Origin: Pseudoalteromonas sp. A601
Lineage (GTDB): Bacteria; Pseudomonadota; Gammaproteobacteria; Enterobacterales; Alteromonadaceae
Length of the DNA stretch: 48,856 nucleotides
NCBI RefSeq assembly: GCF_002165575.1
Contig: NZ_MXQF01000035.1
Span: 1-48,856 of the forward strand
Reading direction: 5' to 3'
Shown: positions 9,326-18,784 of the stretch, one piece after another
Layout of the letters: each line of letters begins with the position of its first letter
Numbering within the stretch: position 1 is the first letter of the stretch
Program-made: the position numbers and the translations under genes
Notes under the pieces: generated by a model
What the model saw: the letters and a program-made list of their open reading frames with translations, nothing else
The model's database searches: none
What the model was told of the DNA's origin: nothing

Positions 9326-10846
9326 TTAAACATCTAGCAATAAGCGAGTTGGATCTTCAAGTAACTCTTTAATTGTCACTAAGAAGCCAACAGATTCTTT
9401 ACCATCAATTTGGCGGTGATCATAAGACAGCGCCAAATACATCATTGGAAGAATTTCAACTTTACCATTTACAGCCATAGGACGGTCTTGGATTTTGTGC
9501 ATACCCAAAATTGACGACTGCGGTAAGTTGATAATAGGTGTAGAAAGTAATGAACCAAATACACCACCATTAGTGATTGTGAAGTTACCACCGGTCATAT
9601 CGTCAAGTGATAGCTTACCGTCACGACCTTTAAGTGCTAGTTCACGAATACCTTTTTCAATTTCAGCAACAGACAGCTTATCGCAATCTTTAAGTACTGG
9701 CGTCACTAAACCACGCGGCGTAGAAACAGCAATGCTGATATCAAAATAGTTGTGGTATACGATATCATCGCCATCAATTGAAGCATTTACTTCAGGGAAA
9801 CGCTTAAGCGCTTCAGTTACCGCTTTTACATAAAAAGACATGAAACCTAAACGGATACCGTGGCGCTTTTCGAATACTTCTTGATACTGCTTACGAAGGT
9901 CCATGATTGGCTTCATATTAACTTCGTTAAATGTCGTTAACATTGCAGTAGAGTTTTTCGCTTCAAGAAGACGATTAGCAATGGTTTTACGTAAACGCGT
10001 CATTGGTACTCGTTTTTGCGTACGATCACCCATTGGTGCAGCTGGAGCAGAAGCTTCAGATTTCTTAGCCGCTGGTGCAGGTGCTTTTAAGAAGGTATCA
10101 ACGTCTTCTTTAGTTACACGGCCGTTTTTGCCAGTGCCTTTGATTTTAGACGCATCTAGGCCTTTTTCAGCAATTAAACGACGAACAGATGGTGTTAATA
10201 CATCTGAGCTGTCGCTAGAATCTGCAGCAGGTGCAGATTCTTCTTTTGCTGCAGGCGCTGCTGGAGCGCCACCGGCTTTAACTTTACCAATTACTTGCTC
10301 ACCAAGTACTGTATCGCCTTCATCATGGATGATCTCACCCATAACACCGTCTTCTTGAGCAACAACTTCAAGAACAACTTTATCAGTTTCAATGTCAACT
10401 AAGTTTTGGTCGCGAGAAACCACGTCACCTGGTTGAACGTGCCAAGTAGCTACTGTCGCGTCTGCGACTGATTCTGGAAGTACAGGTACTTTAATGTCCA
10501 CTTCTTTACCTTCTGATGCTGGAGCTGATGGCGCCTCTTTTGGCGCGCTTTCTTGTTTATCCGAAGCAGGTGCGTCGGCTTTAGCTTCGTCATTTGGTGC
10601 TGCTGCTTCAGCATCACCTATTAGACCGATAACTTGGTCGCCAAGTACCGTAGCACCTTCTTCTTGTGAAATTTCAGTGATCACACCGTCATTAGGTGCA
10701 ACAACTTCTAAAACAACTTTATCTGTTTCAATATCTACTAAGTTTTGGTCACGGCTTACTTTGTCGCCAACACTCGCATGCCATGTTGCAACGGAAGCAT
10801 CAGCAACCGACTCAGGAAGAACAGGAACTTTAATTTCTGTGCTCAT
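9326..10846 (-). CDS. sucB: 2-oxoglutarate dehydrogenase E2, dihydrolipoamide succinyltransferase with two lipoyl domains
   Basis: 506 aa, about 100 longer than E. coli SucB. Two near-identical lipoyl domains are present (about 3-77 and 116-190), each with the DIETDKVVLEV swinging-arm site; the lipoylated lysines would be K43 and K156, exactly 113 residues apart. They are joined by Ala/Pro/Ser/Glu-rich linkers. The peripheral-subunit-binding domain (about 217-252, TPSVRRLIAEKGLD) and the catalytic domain follow, ending with the active-site SYDHRQIDG. E2 core of the oxoglutarate dehydrogenase complex with SucA, three bases downstream of sucA. E3 (lpd) is not in the window. Confidence 0.96.
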   Translation of the reverse strand: MSTEIKVPVLPESVADASVATWHASVGDKVSRDQNLVDIETDKVVLEVVAPNDGVITEISQEEGATVLGDQVIGLIGDAEAAAPNDEAKADAPASDKQESAPKEAPSAPASEGKEVDIKVPVLPESVADATVATWHVQPGDVVSRDQNLVDIETDKVVLEVVAQEDGVMGEIIHDEGDTVLGEQVIGKVKAGGAPAAPAAKEESAPAADSSDSSDVLTPSVRRLIAEKGLDASKIKGTGKNGRVTKEDVDTFLKAPAPAAKKSEASAPAAPMGDRTQKRVPMTRLRKTIANRLLEAKNSTAMLTTFNEVNMKPIMDLRKQYQEVFEKRHGIRLGFMSFYVKAVTEALKRFPEVNASIDGDDIVYHNYFDISIAVSTPRGLVTPVLKDCDKLSVAEIEKGIRELALKGRDGKLSLDDMTGGNFTITNGGVFGSLLSTPIINLPQSSILGMHKIQDRPMAVNGKVEILPMMYLALSYDHRQIDGKESVGFLVTIKELLEDPTRLLLDV

Positions 10847-10849
10847 TGC

Positions 10850-13669
10850 TTATCCTTTATTTTCAATAGTAAGCGCATCTGCAACGAGCGCTTGTTGTTC
10901 TTTAGTATGCACTGACATGTAACCACATGCCGGCGATGCTGACGCTTTACGCCCTGCGTATTTAAGCTTAGCACCCTGAGGAATTGCTTCTACAAAGTGA
11001 TGTTGAGAACAATACCAAGCACCTTGGTTTTGCGGCTCTTCTTGACACCAAACAAAATCTTTCACATGTTGGTAACGCGACATAATCGCATCCATTTCAT
11101 CATGTGGGAACGGGTATAACTGCTCAACACGTACAATGGCAATGTTATCAATTTCTTGCTTACGACGCTCTTGCAGTAATTCGTAATAAACTTTACCACT
11201 ACAAAATACAACGCGTTCTACCTTAGCCGCATCAATATCATCGATTTCGTCAATCATATTGTGATACACACCTTCAGCAAGATCTTCTAAGCTAGAAGTC
11301 GCTAATGGATGACGTAATAAAGACTTAGGTGTCATAACAATCAATGGACGACGCAGTGGTCTCACTGATTGACGACGAAGCATGGCATATACTTGTGCTG
11401 GTGTTGAAGGCACACACACTTGCATGTTGTGATCAGCACACAGCTGTAAGAAACGCTCAAGACGCGCCGAGCTATGCTCAGGACCTTGACCTTCATAACC
11501 ATGTGGGAGCAAGATTGTAAGACCACATAAACGGCCCCATTTTTGCTCGCCAGAACTTAAGAATTGGTCAAATACGACTTGTGCACCGTTGGCGAAATCA
11601 CCAAACTGTGCTTCCCATAGTACTAATGACGTTGGCTCTGCTGTTGCATAACCGTACTCAAACGCCACTACTGCTTCTTCTGATAACACAGAATCGAATA
11701 CTTGGAACGTACCTTGGTCTTCACTTAAGTGTTGTAACGGCGTGTAAGTTGCACCATCACTTTGGCTATGAACTACAGCATGACGATGGAAGAAAGTTCC
11801 GCGCCCTGAGTCTTGACCCGTTAAGCGTATATCGGTACCTTCACTTGCAATCGTCGCATACGCAAGTGTTTCAGCCATACCCCAATCTAATGCTTTTTCA
11901 CCTGCTGCCATTAATTTACGATCGTCGTAAATCTTTTTAACACGTGATTGTGCTTTATATTGCTCTGGGTAGTTAGCTACTTTTTCGCCTAGTTCTTTTA
12001 ATTTTTCAACTGAAACACTGGCGTCGTAATCAACACTCCATTCATGACCTACATATTTAGCCCAATCAGATGAATGTGACGTTTCAGGTTGAATCTCTTC
12101 AACAACACAATTGCCATCGTCTAAACCATTACGGTAGTCATCAGCAAGTGCTTTAATTTCACTTTCAGTAAACGAGCCTTCAGCCATGAGTTGATCGGCA
12201 TAGATCAAACGTGGGACTGGGTGTTTTTTTATTTTTTGGTACATGATCGGTTGAGTCGCATTTGGCTCATCCGCTTCGTTATGGCCATGACGGCGATAAC
12301 ATACTAAGTCAATAACCACATCACGTTTAAATTTATTTCTAAAATCAAGGGCGATTTGCGTTACAAATGCAACCGCTTCAGGATCATCAGAGTTTACGTG
12401 GAAGATTGGTGACTGAACCATTTTTGCGATGTCGGTACAGTAATCTGTAGAACGCACATCGTCTTGTTTACTTGTTGTAAAACCAACTTGGTTATTTACA
12501 ACAATACGAATACTACCACCACAACTAAACGCATTAGTTTGCGATAAGTTGAAGGTTTCTTGTACCACACCTTGACCAGCAACAGCCGAATCACCATGAA
12601 TTGTGATCGGTAATGCTTTTGACCCCGTAGAATCATTTAAACGGTCTAAACGAGCACGTACAGACCCCATAACAACTGGGTTTACGATTTCAAGGTGAGA
12701 CGGGTTAAATGCAAGCGCCATGTGAACATTGCCACCAGAAGTCGCAAAGTCAGACGAATAACCCATGTGGTATTTAACATCACCAGAGCTTAGCGTCTCT
12801 TTGTGCTTACCAGCAAACTCATCAAATAACTCTGATGGGTTTTTACCAAGTACGTTAACAAGCACATTTAAGCGACCACGGTGAGCCATACCAATAACGG
12901 CTTCTTGTTGGCCACTTTCACCTGCACGGTGAATAAGCTCTTTAAGCATTGGAACTAGCGCATCACCACCTTCAAGTGAGAAACGTTTTGCACCCGGGAA
13001 CTTAGCACCTAAATACTTTTCAAGACCATCTGCTGCGGTAAGACCTTTAAGTATACGCAACTTTTCTTCTTTACTGAATGTTGGTCGTGATTGCACTGAT
13101 TCTAAGCGTTGTTGTAACCAACGTTTTTCTTCAGTTGATGTGATGTGCATATACTCAGCACCTACAGAACCACAATATGTAGTTTTGAGTGCTTGATATA
13201 AATCACCTAAAGGCATGGTATCGCGCCCTACGGCAAACGATCCCACGTTAAATTCACGGTCAAAATCAGCTTTAGATAAGTCATGGTATTCTAATTCTAG
13301 GTCTCGAACGCGTTCACGCTGCCAAATACCTAATGGGTCTAGGTTGGCATTTTGGTGACCACGGAAACGGAAAGCATTTATAAGCTGGAGCACTTTAACC
13401 TGTTTAGGGTCACCGCTTCCACCTTCTGCTACCACTACTTCTCTATGCTTGTTTTTAGCAAGCGCCGCAAACTGTGAACGAACTTCTGAATGCTTTACGT
13501 CAACATCCACACCATCTACTTTTGGTAATTGTTCGAACACTTCTCGCCATTCTTCTGGCACAGAAGTCGCATCGTCTAAATACGCTTCATAAAGCTCTTC
13601 TACATAAGCAACGTTACCGCCGTTTAAATGTGAAGATTCTAGCCATGCCTTCATCACACCTTCGTGCAT
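10850..13669 (-). CDS. sucA: 2-oxoglutarate dehydrogenase E1 component
   Basis: 939 aa, full-length thiamine-diphosphate-dependent E1 that decarboxylates 2-oxoglutarate and passes the succinyl group to SucB. The N-terminus MKAWLESSHLNGGNVAYVEELY matches the family start region; the E1 core includes GMAHRGRLNVL, HGDSAVAGQGVVQE and GYEGQGPEHSSARLERFLQL. ATG at 13669 is preferred; the in-frame ATG six codons later is an alternative. A hairpin but no clear terminator separates it from sdhB, so sdh-suc read-through is possible. Confidence 0.97.
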   Translation of the reverse strand: MHEGVMKAWLESSHLNGGNVAYVEELYEAYLDDATSVPEEWREVFEQLPKVDGVDVDVKHSEVRSQFAALAKNKHREVVVAEGGSGDPKQVKVLQLINAFRFRGHQNANLDPLGIWQRERVRDLELEYHDLSKADFDREFNVGSFAVGRDTMPLGDLYQALKTTYCGSVGAEYMHITSTEEKRWLQQRLESVQSRPTFSKEEKLRILKGLTAADGLEKYLGAKFPGAKRFSLEGGDALVPMLKELIHRAGESGQQEAVIGMAHRGRLNVLVNVLGKNPSELFDEFAGKHKETLSSGDVKYHMGYSSDFATSGGNVHMALAFNPSHLEIVNPVVMGSVRARLDRLNDSTGSKALPITIHGDSAVAGQGVVQETFNLSQTNAFSCGGSIRIVVNNQVGFTTSKQDDVRSTDYCTDIAKMVQSPIFHVNSDDPEAVAFVTQIALDFRNKFKRDVVIDLVCYRRHGHNEADEPNATQPIMYQKIKKHPVPRLIYADQLMAEGSFTESEIKALADDYRNGLDDGNCVVEEIQPETSHSSDWAKYVGHEWSVDYDASVSVEKLKELGEKVANYPEQYKAQSRVKKIYDDRKLMAAGEKALDWGMAETLAYATIASEGTDIRLTGQDSGRGTFFHRHAVVHSQSDGATYTPLQHLSEDQGTFQVFDSVLSEEAVVAFEYGYATAEPTSLVLWEAQFGDFANGAQVVFDQFLSSGEQKWGRLCGLTILLPHGYEGQGPEHSSARLERFLQLCADHNMQVCVPSTPAQVYAMLRRQSVRPLRRPLIVMTPKSLLRHPLATSSLEDLAEGVYHNMIDEIDDIDAAKVERVVFCSGKVYYELLQERRKQEIDNIAIVRVEQLYPFPHDEMDAIMSRYQHVKDFVWCQEEPQNQGAWYCSQHHFVEAIPQGAKLKYAGRKASASPACGYMSVHTKEQQALVADALTIENKG

Positions 13670-13713
13670 TTATAAGCCCTTTTCTTTAGCGCAGAAATTA
13701 ATTGTTATATAAC

Positions 13714-13741
13714 AAGATGGCTAATCTGAATTAGCCATCTT
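13714..13741. terminator. Hairpin between sdhB and sucA
   Basis: Perfect inverted repeat AAGATGGCTAA / TTAGCCATCTT (11 bp, extendable by one pair) in the sdhB-sucA gap. Neither strand has a U-tract after it, so partial attenuation or mRNA processing is as likely as full termination. Confidence 0.5.
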
Positions 13742-13758
13742 ACATTTATACAATACTA

Positions 13759-14475
13759 TTAAACCGAACGGTTTAGTAACATTGATTTGATTTGTCCAAT
13801 TGCTTTAGTCGGGTTAAGACCTTTAGGACAAACGCTAACACAGTTCATGATACTGTGACAACGGAACACGCTGAACGCATCGTCTAAATCTGCTAAACGT
13901 TCTTCAGTTGCTGTATCTCGGCTATCAGCCAAGAAACGGTAAGCATGAAGAAGGCCAGCTGGACCTATGAACTTGTCTGGATTCCACCAGAACGAAGGAC
14001 ACGACGTTGAACAACATGCACACAAAATACACTCGTAAAGACCATCTAACTTATCACGCTCTTCGATTGTTTGAAGACGCTCACCCGCCGCTGGCGTGTC
14101 GTTAATTAGATAAGGTTTTACTTTTTCGTATTGAGTGTAGAACTGACTCATGTCAATAACAAGGTCACGTACCACAGGTAAACCCGGAAGCGGTCGAATT
14201 ACAATTTTACCTTTGCCATTTTTTTGTAGCGTAGATAAAGGAGTAATACATGCTAAACCATTTTTACCATTCATGTTGACGCCATCAGAACCACACACAC
14301 CTTCACGGCATGAACGACGGAAAGAAAGTGTTGGATCTTGCTCTTTTAAAAGTAAAAGTGCATCCAATACCATCATGTCGTGGCCTTCTTCCGTTTGCAA
14401 AGTATATTCTTGCATTCGTGGGGCATTATCAACATCTGGATTGTAACGATAAACAGAAAATTGTACTTGTGCCAT
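13759..14475 (-). CDS. sdhB: Succinate dehydrogenase iron-sulfur subunit
   Basis: 238 aa from the ATG at 14475 (MAQVQFSVYRYNPD), the same length as E. coli SdhB. An upstream in-frame start at 14535 would run 50 bases into sdhA and adds an unrelated 20-residue tail; AGGAG sits at the right distance before 14475. Cluster ligands: CREGVCGSDG ([2Fe-2S]), CILCACCSTSCPS and CHSIMNCVSVCPKG ([4Fe-4S]/[3Fe-4S]). Carries electrons from SdhA flavin to ubiquinone at the SdhCD anchor. Fourth gene of sdhCDAB. Confidence 0.97.
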   Translation of the reverse strand: MAQVQFSVYRYNPDVDNAPRMQEYTLQTEEGHDMMVLDALLLLKEQDPTLSFRRSCREGVCGSDGVNMNGKNGLACITPLSTLQKNGKGKIVIRPLPGLPVVRDLVIDMSQFYTQYEKVKPYLINDTPAAGERLQTIEERDKLDGLYECILCACCSTSCPSFWWNPDKFIGPAGLLHAYRFLADSRDTATEERLADLDDAFSVFRCHSIMNCVSVCPKGLNPTKAIGQIKSMLLNRSV

Positions 14476-14485
14476 CGTCTCGCTC

Positions 14486-16258
14486 CTAGTATGTACGTGC
14501 TTTAGGTGGAAATGCTTCGCGCAGTTTAGGCGCATAGTTTACATCACGCTTGCTCATTTCATCCGTATTAGGGTTGAAGATTGAGTGACATAACCAGTTC
14601 GTGTCATCACGATCTGGGAAGTCAAAGCGAGAGTGTGCACCACGGCTTTCTGTACGGAAGTTTGCAGCTACTGCAGTTGAGTAAGCTGTTTCCATAAGGT
14701 TATCTAGCTCAAGACATTCGATACGCGCAGTATTGAAATCTGATGATTTATCATCAAGACGCGCATGCTGTAAGCGTTCACGAATTTCTTTAAGCTCTTG
14801 TAGACCCGACGCCATAGAGTCACCTTCACGGAATACCGAGAAGTTAAGCTGCATACACTGTTGTAGGTCTTTCTTAATTTGTACTGGGTCTTCACCTTGA
14901 CCTGGCGTTGAGTTTTCCCAACGATTAAAACGTGCAAGTGACGCTTCTAGATCAGATTCTGAGGCATCTTTTGATACTTCAACATCATTTAGGTAAGTAC
15001 CAAGGAAGTTACCTGCAGCACGACCAAATACCACTAAATCAAGTAATGAGTTACCACCTAAGCGGTTTGCACCATGTACAGATACACAGGCAATCTCACC
15101 AACTGCAAATAAGCCTTCAACTACTTTCTCGTTACCATTAGCATCGATTTGTAGTGCTTGACCATTTACGTTAGTTGGCACGCCACCCATCATATAGTGA
15201 CAAGTAGGAATTACTGGAATTGGCTCTTTAGCTGGGTCAACATGTGCGAATGTTTTAGCAAGGTCACACACGCCTGGAAGGCGTAAATTAAGCGTTTCTT
15301 CACCTAGGTGATCAAGCTTAAGTTTAATATGAGGACCCCAAGGACCATCACAACCACGACCTTCACGAATCTCTGTCATCATTGAACGGGCAACAACATC
15401 ACGTGACGCTAAATCTTTGGCATTCGGTGCATAACGTTCCATGAAACGTTCGCCATCTTTATTTAAAAGATAACCACCTTCACCACGACAACCTTCAGTT
15501 ACAAGTGTACCGGCACCAGCAATACCCGTCGGGTGGAACTGCCACATTTCCATGTCTTGCATAGAAATACCAGCACGAGTCGCCATACCAACACCGTCAC
15601 CAGTGTTAATGTGTGCATTAGTGGTTGATGCGAAGATACGACCTGCACCACCTGTAGCTAATACAACTGCTTTAGACTTGAAGTAAACAACTTCACCGGT
15701 CTCTATTTCAATTGCAGTACAACCAACAACATTACCTTCGTCATTTTTAACTAAATCTAGCGCATACCACTCAGAGAATACGTTAGTTTTGTTTTTAACA
15801 TTTTGTTGGTAAAGAAGGTGTAATAATGCGTGACCAGTACGGTCAGCTGCTGCAGCAGTACGTGCAGCTTGTTCACCACCGAAGTTTTTCGATTGACCAC
15901 CGAAAGGACGTTGGTAAACACGGCCATTTTCAAAACGAGAAAATGGTAGACCCATATTTTCAAGTTCAGTAATAGCTTCAGGGCCTGTATTACACATATA
16001 TTCGATAGCGTCTTGGTCACCGATGAAATCGGAACCTTTAACAGTATCGTACATGTGCCATTCCCAGTTATCTTCGTGTGAGTTACCCAAAGCAACTGTG
16101 ATACCACCTTGTGCAGACACAGTGTGAGAACGCGTTGGGAAAACTTTAGAGATAAGTGCACAGGTTTTGCCTGATTCAGTGATTGCAAGTGCAGCGCGCA
16201 TACCCGCACCACCTGCGCCAATCACGACGGCATCAAATTCACGAACAGAATATTTCAC
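14486..16258 (-). CDS. sdhA: Succinate dehydrogenase flavoprotein subunit
   Basis: 590 aa. FAD-binding GAGGAGMRAAL near residue 15; H45 in SHTVSAQGG is the covalent flavin attachment site; the substrate-binding/catalytic part includes HPTGI and the late GANRLGGNSLLDLVVFGRAAG. Oxidises succinate to fumarate on the cytoplasmic face. GTG start, directly abutting the sdhD stop, with GGGGTG upstream as ribosome site. Confidence 0.97.
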   Translation of the reverse strand: MKYSVREFDAVVIGAGGAGMRAALAITESGKTCALISKVFPTRSHTVSAQGGITVALGNSHEDNWEWHMYDTVKGSDFIGDQDAIEYMCNTGPEAITELENMGLPFSRFENGRVYQRPFGGQSKNFGGEQAARTAAAADRTGHALLHLLYQQNVKNKTNVFSEWYALDLVKNDEGNVVGCTAIEIETGEVVYFKSKAVVLATGGAGRIFASTTNAHINTGDGVGMATRAGISMQDMEMWQFHPTGIAGAGTLVTEGCRGEGGYLLNKDGERFMERYAPNAKDLASRDVVARSMMTEIREGRGCDGPWGPHIKLKLDHLGEETLNLRLPGVCDLAKTFAHVDPAKEPIPVIPTCHYMMGGVPTNVNGQALQIDANGNEKVVEGLFAVGEIACVSVHGANRLGGNSLLDLVVFGRAAGNFLGTYLNDVEVSKDASESDLEASLARFNRWENSTPGQGEDPVQIKKDLQQCMQLNFSVFREGDSMASGLQELKEIRERLQHARLDDKSSDFNTARIECLELDNLMETAYSTAVAANFRTESRGAHSRFDFPDRDDTNWLCHSIFNPNTDEMSKRDVNYAPKLREAFPPKARTY

Positions 16259-16612
16259 TTAAACACCCCATAAAACGATTAGACCAATAGCTACGTACGC
16301 TGCTGCCATAAGGTTTAAAATAAACCCTAAAACTGCACGCAACTTTGCGCATTTAACATAGTCTGTTAGTACTTGCCAAAGGCCAATACGGGTGTGAACC
16401 ATTATGCAAACCAGGGTGATGAGAGTAAACCCTTTCATTGCTAGGTTTGAAAACAGGCCTTGCCATGCTTCGTAAGTGACTTCAGGCGTCGCTAAAAAAT
16501 AGCCAATAATAAAAATCGCATACGCGGTAATTACTAGTGCCGTGGTACGTAATGAGACAAAATCTTGTACACCATCACGTTTAAGAGTTGCTTGATTTAA
16601 AACCATATCCAA
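16259..16612 (-). CDS. sdhD: Succinate dehydrogenase membrane anchor subunit
   Basis: 117-aa hydrophobic protein with three TM segments (about 24-44, 52-75, 88-112). HTRIGLWQVLTDYVK between TM2 and TM3 matches the quinone/heme region of SdhD. Overlaps sdhC by 16 bases and abuts sdhA. Pairs with SdhC to anchor SdhAB and bind ubiquinone. Confidence 0.94.
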   Translation of the reverse strand: MDMVLNQATLKRDGVQDFVSLRTTALVITAYAIFIIGYFLATPEVTYEAWQGLFSNLAMKGFTLITLVCIMVHTRIGLWQVLTDYVKCAKLRAVLGFILNLMAAAYVAIGLIVLWGV

Positions 16613-16974
16613 ACTCCTGCTAGTACAGAAGCAACAACGCCAAGTGCCATAGCAATTTTAGCGCTGAAGTTACCTGATTCAAGTTCTTCCCAATGTCCCA
16701 TATCCATAATGATATGACGAATACCGCCGATAAGGTGGTATGCCAATACAGAAATGGTGCCCCAAGCTATAAATTTGGCAATGAATCCGCTAAACAGACC
16801 CTTGACGAATTCAAAACCTTCAGCAGAAGAAAGAGACTCAGACCAAGCCCAAATGACAAACGTTAAAGCAAAAAATAATGCAACACCGGTGACGCGGTGA
16901 AAAATTGATGCTTTAGCCGTTGCCGGCATAGATATAGTTGTTAGATCTAGATTTACAGGTCTTTGCTTTTTCAC
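16597..16974 (-). CDS. sdhC: Succinate dehydrogenase cytochrome b556 subunit
   Basis: 125 aa with three TM helices. The N-terminus KKQRPVNLDLTTI is the SdhC signature, and AYHLIGGIRHIIMDMGH holds the likely heme b histidine. GTG start. First gene of sdhCDAB, read away from gltA across a 413-base divergent region. Confidence 0.95.
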   Translation of the reverse strand: MKKQRPVNLDLTTISMPATAKASIFHRVTGVALFFALTFVIWAWSESLSSAEGFEFVKGLFSGFIAKFIAWGTISVLAYHLIGGIRHIIMDMGHWEELESGNFSAKIAMALGVVASVLAGVWIWF

Positions 16975-17387
16975 AGTTACTTGCCCATCTTGCCCACATA
17001 GGGGCTCATCTACTTGTTTTTCTAAAACCCATTAAAAAATAATTTTTTTAATGGAACTATCTAAGTAAACACTTTTAATACGAGTAAAGTTCACATTTAT
17101 GCAAAAATTACATGTAAAAATAACATTTACCTACAGACAATACGGTATAAAACCTTTGATAGTATATATAGCCAAAGGTCTTTTTACAATTCTTGTTTAG
17201 TTAGAGACGTTTGCGAATTAGCCAATGGTATAATATTTAATCCTAGCAGAATATTTATTATACATTTGTGCATAATGTTTATAAAAATTGACTTTAACCC
17301 CCTCTTTCACGTTAAAATGAAAAGAATGTGCTTAAACAGATTCAGAACATAACAATCAGAGTTGTTATCTTAATAGGAGATAAATAG
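16975..17387. promoter_or_regulatory. Divergent sdhC/gltA control region
   Basis: 413 bases without a gene, very AT-rich. On the minus strand TTGCAT and TATTAA with 18-base spacing near 17075-17105 is a candidate sdhC promoter; just upstream TGTTA- and TGTAA-type repeats (about 17105-17130) resemble, loosely, an ArcA direct-repeat site. The sdhC leader would carry an A/T-rich inverted repeat at 17031-17054. The gltA promoter is listed separately. Nothing coding is seen. Confidence 0.4.
17288..17317 (+). promoter_or_regulatory. Candidate gltA promoter
   Basis: TTGACT (-35, 17288-17293), 18-base spacer, TTAAAA (-10, 17312-17317), about 70 bases before the gltA ATG. The ribosome site TAGGAGA lies nine bases before the start. 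Confidence 0.5.
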
Positions 17388-18674
17388 ATGGCGGATAAAA
17401 AAGCCACAGTCCATATTGATGGTCTAGATCCAATCGAACTTCCGATTTACCAAGGTACTGCAGGTCAAGATGTCATTGACGTACGTACCCTAGGTTCACA
17501 TGGCCACTTCACTTATGACCCAGGTTTCATGTCGACCGGTTCTTGCGAATCTTCAATCACATACATTGATGGTGGCAAAGGTATCTTGCTTCACCGTGGT
17601 TACCCGATTGAACAGTTAGCTGAAGGTTCAGATTACATTGAGCTATGTTACTTACTATTAAACGGTGAGTTACCAACTAAAGACCAATACACTGAATTTG
17701 CAAAACAAATTACTCACAGCACCATGCTTGATGAGAAAATTGCAAATTTCTTCCAAGGCTTCCGTTTTGATGCACACCCAATGGCAATGCTTTGTGGTGT
17801 TGTTGGTGCTTTGTCTTCTTTCTACCATGAAGATCTTGACATTACTGATGCAAATCAGCGTAAAACAAGCGCAATTAAATTAGTTGCAAAACTACCTACT
17901 ATTGCTGCTATGGCTTACAAAACAAACATTGGTCAACCATTTGTTTACCCACGTAACGACCTAAGCTACGCTGAAAACTTCTTACACATGATGTTCTCTG
18001 TACCAGCTGAAGAATACAAAGTTAACCCAGTAACAGCTAAAGCAATGGATAAAATCTTCATGCTTCACGCTGACCACGAACAAAATGCGTCAACGTCGAC
18101 TGTTCGACTTGCTGGTTCTTCAGGTGCTAACCCGTATGCATGTATCGCTGCAGGTATTGCATCTCTTTGGGGCCCTGCACACGGCGGCGCTAATGAAGCA
18201 TGTTTAAACATGTTAGAAGAAATTGGTTCAGTTGATCGTATTGACGAATACGTAGCTAAAGCAAAAGATAAAGCGGACCCGTTCCGCTTAATGGGCTTTG
18301 GTCACCGTGTTTATAAAAACTTCGATCCACGTGCTACAGTAATGCGTCAAACGTGTCACGAAGTATTAGAAGAGCTTAACATTCAAGATCCACTGCTTGA
18401 TATTGCTATGAAGCTTGAGCAAATTGCCCTTGAAGACCCATACTTTGTTGAGAAGAAACTTTACCCTAACGTAGATTTCTACTCAGGTATCATCTTAAAA
18501 GCAATCGGTATTCCTACAAGCATGTTCACTGTAATTTTTGCAATGGCACGTACTGTAGGTTGGATCACGCACTGGGACGAGATGCTTTCTCAACCTGGTC
18601 ATAAGATCAGCCGCCCACGTCAGCTTTATACTGGTCACACACACCGTGATTACGTATCTACAGACAAGCGTTAA
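17388..18674 (+). CDS. gltA: Citrate synthase (type II, hexameric)
   Basis: 428 aa, the length of the NADH-sensitive Gram-negative enzyme. Condenses acetyl-CoA with oxaloacetate. Catalytic surroundings are visible: HGGANEACLNML, GFGHRVYKNFDPRA and VDFYSGI, with histidines and aspartate in the expected order. Divergent from sdhCDAB, as in E. coli, and followed by a strong terminator. Confidence 0.97.
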   Translation: MADKKATVHIDGLDPIELPIYQGTAGQDVIDVRTLGSHGHFTYDPGFMSTGSCESSITYIDGGKGILLHRGYPIEQLAEGSDYIELCYLLLNGELPTKDQYTEFAKQITHSTMLDEKIANFFQGFRFDAHPMAMLCGVVGALSSFYHEDLDITDANQRKTSAIKLVAKLPTIAAMAYKTNIGQPFVYPRNDLSYAENFLHMMFSVPAEEYKVNPVTAKAMDKIFMLHADHEQNASTSTVRLAGSSGANPYACIAAGIASLWGPAHGGANEACLNMLEEIGSVDRIDEYVAKAKDKADPFRLMGFGHRVYKNFDPRATVMRQTCHEVLEELNIQDPLLDIAMKLEQIALEDPYFVEKKLYPNVDFYSGIILKAIGIPTSMFTVIFAMARTVGWITHWDEMLSQPGHKISRPRQLYTGHTHRDYVSTDKR

Positions 18675-18688
18675 TTTTTATTAATGCT

Positions 18689-18715
18689 AAAAAGGTCGCT
18701 TTTGCGACCTTTTTT
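18689..18715 (+). terminator. Intrinsic terminator of gltA
   Basis: Stem AAAAAGGTCGC / GCGACCTTTTT with a TTTT loop and a T-run, 15 bases after the gltA stop. Confidence 0.92.
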
Positions 18716-18784
18716 GTGTTTAATAGTTGAGAATTATATTAAAGCTATTACAATCCCTGCTACTTTTTATTGTTTGGTTTTTCT

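Noticed and set aside
14476..14535. 20-residue N-terminal extension of SdhB
   Set aside because: It overlaps sdhA and is unrelated to SdhB; AGGAG supports ATG 14475.
17031..17054. A/T inverted repeat (CCATTAAAAAA-type) between sdhC and gltA, as a terminator
   Set aside because: It lies upstream of both divergent genes, so there is no transcript for it to end. It is more likely leader or simple AT-rich sequence.
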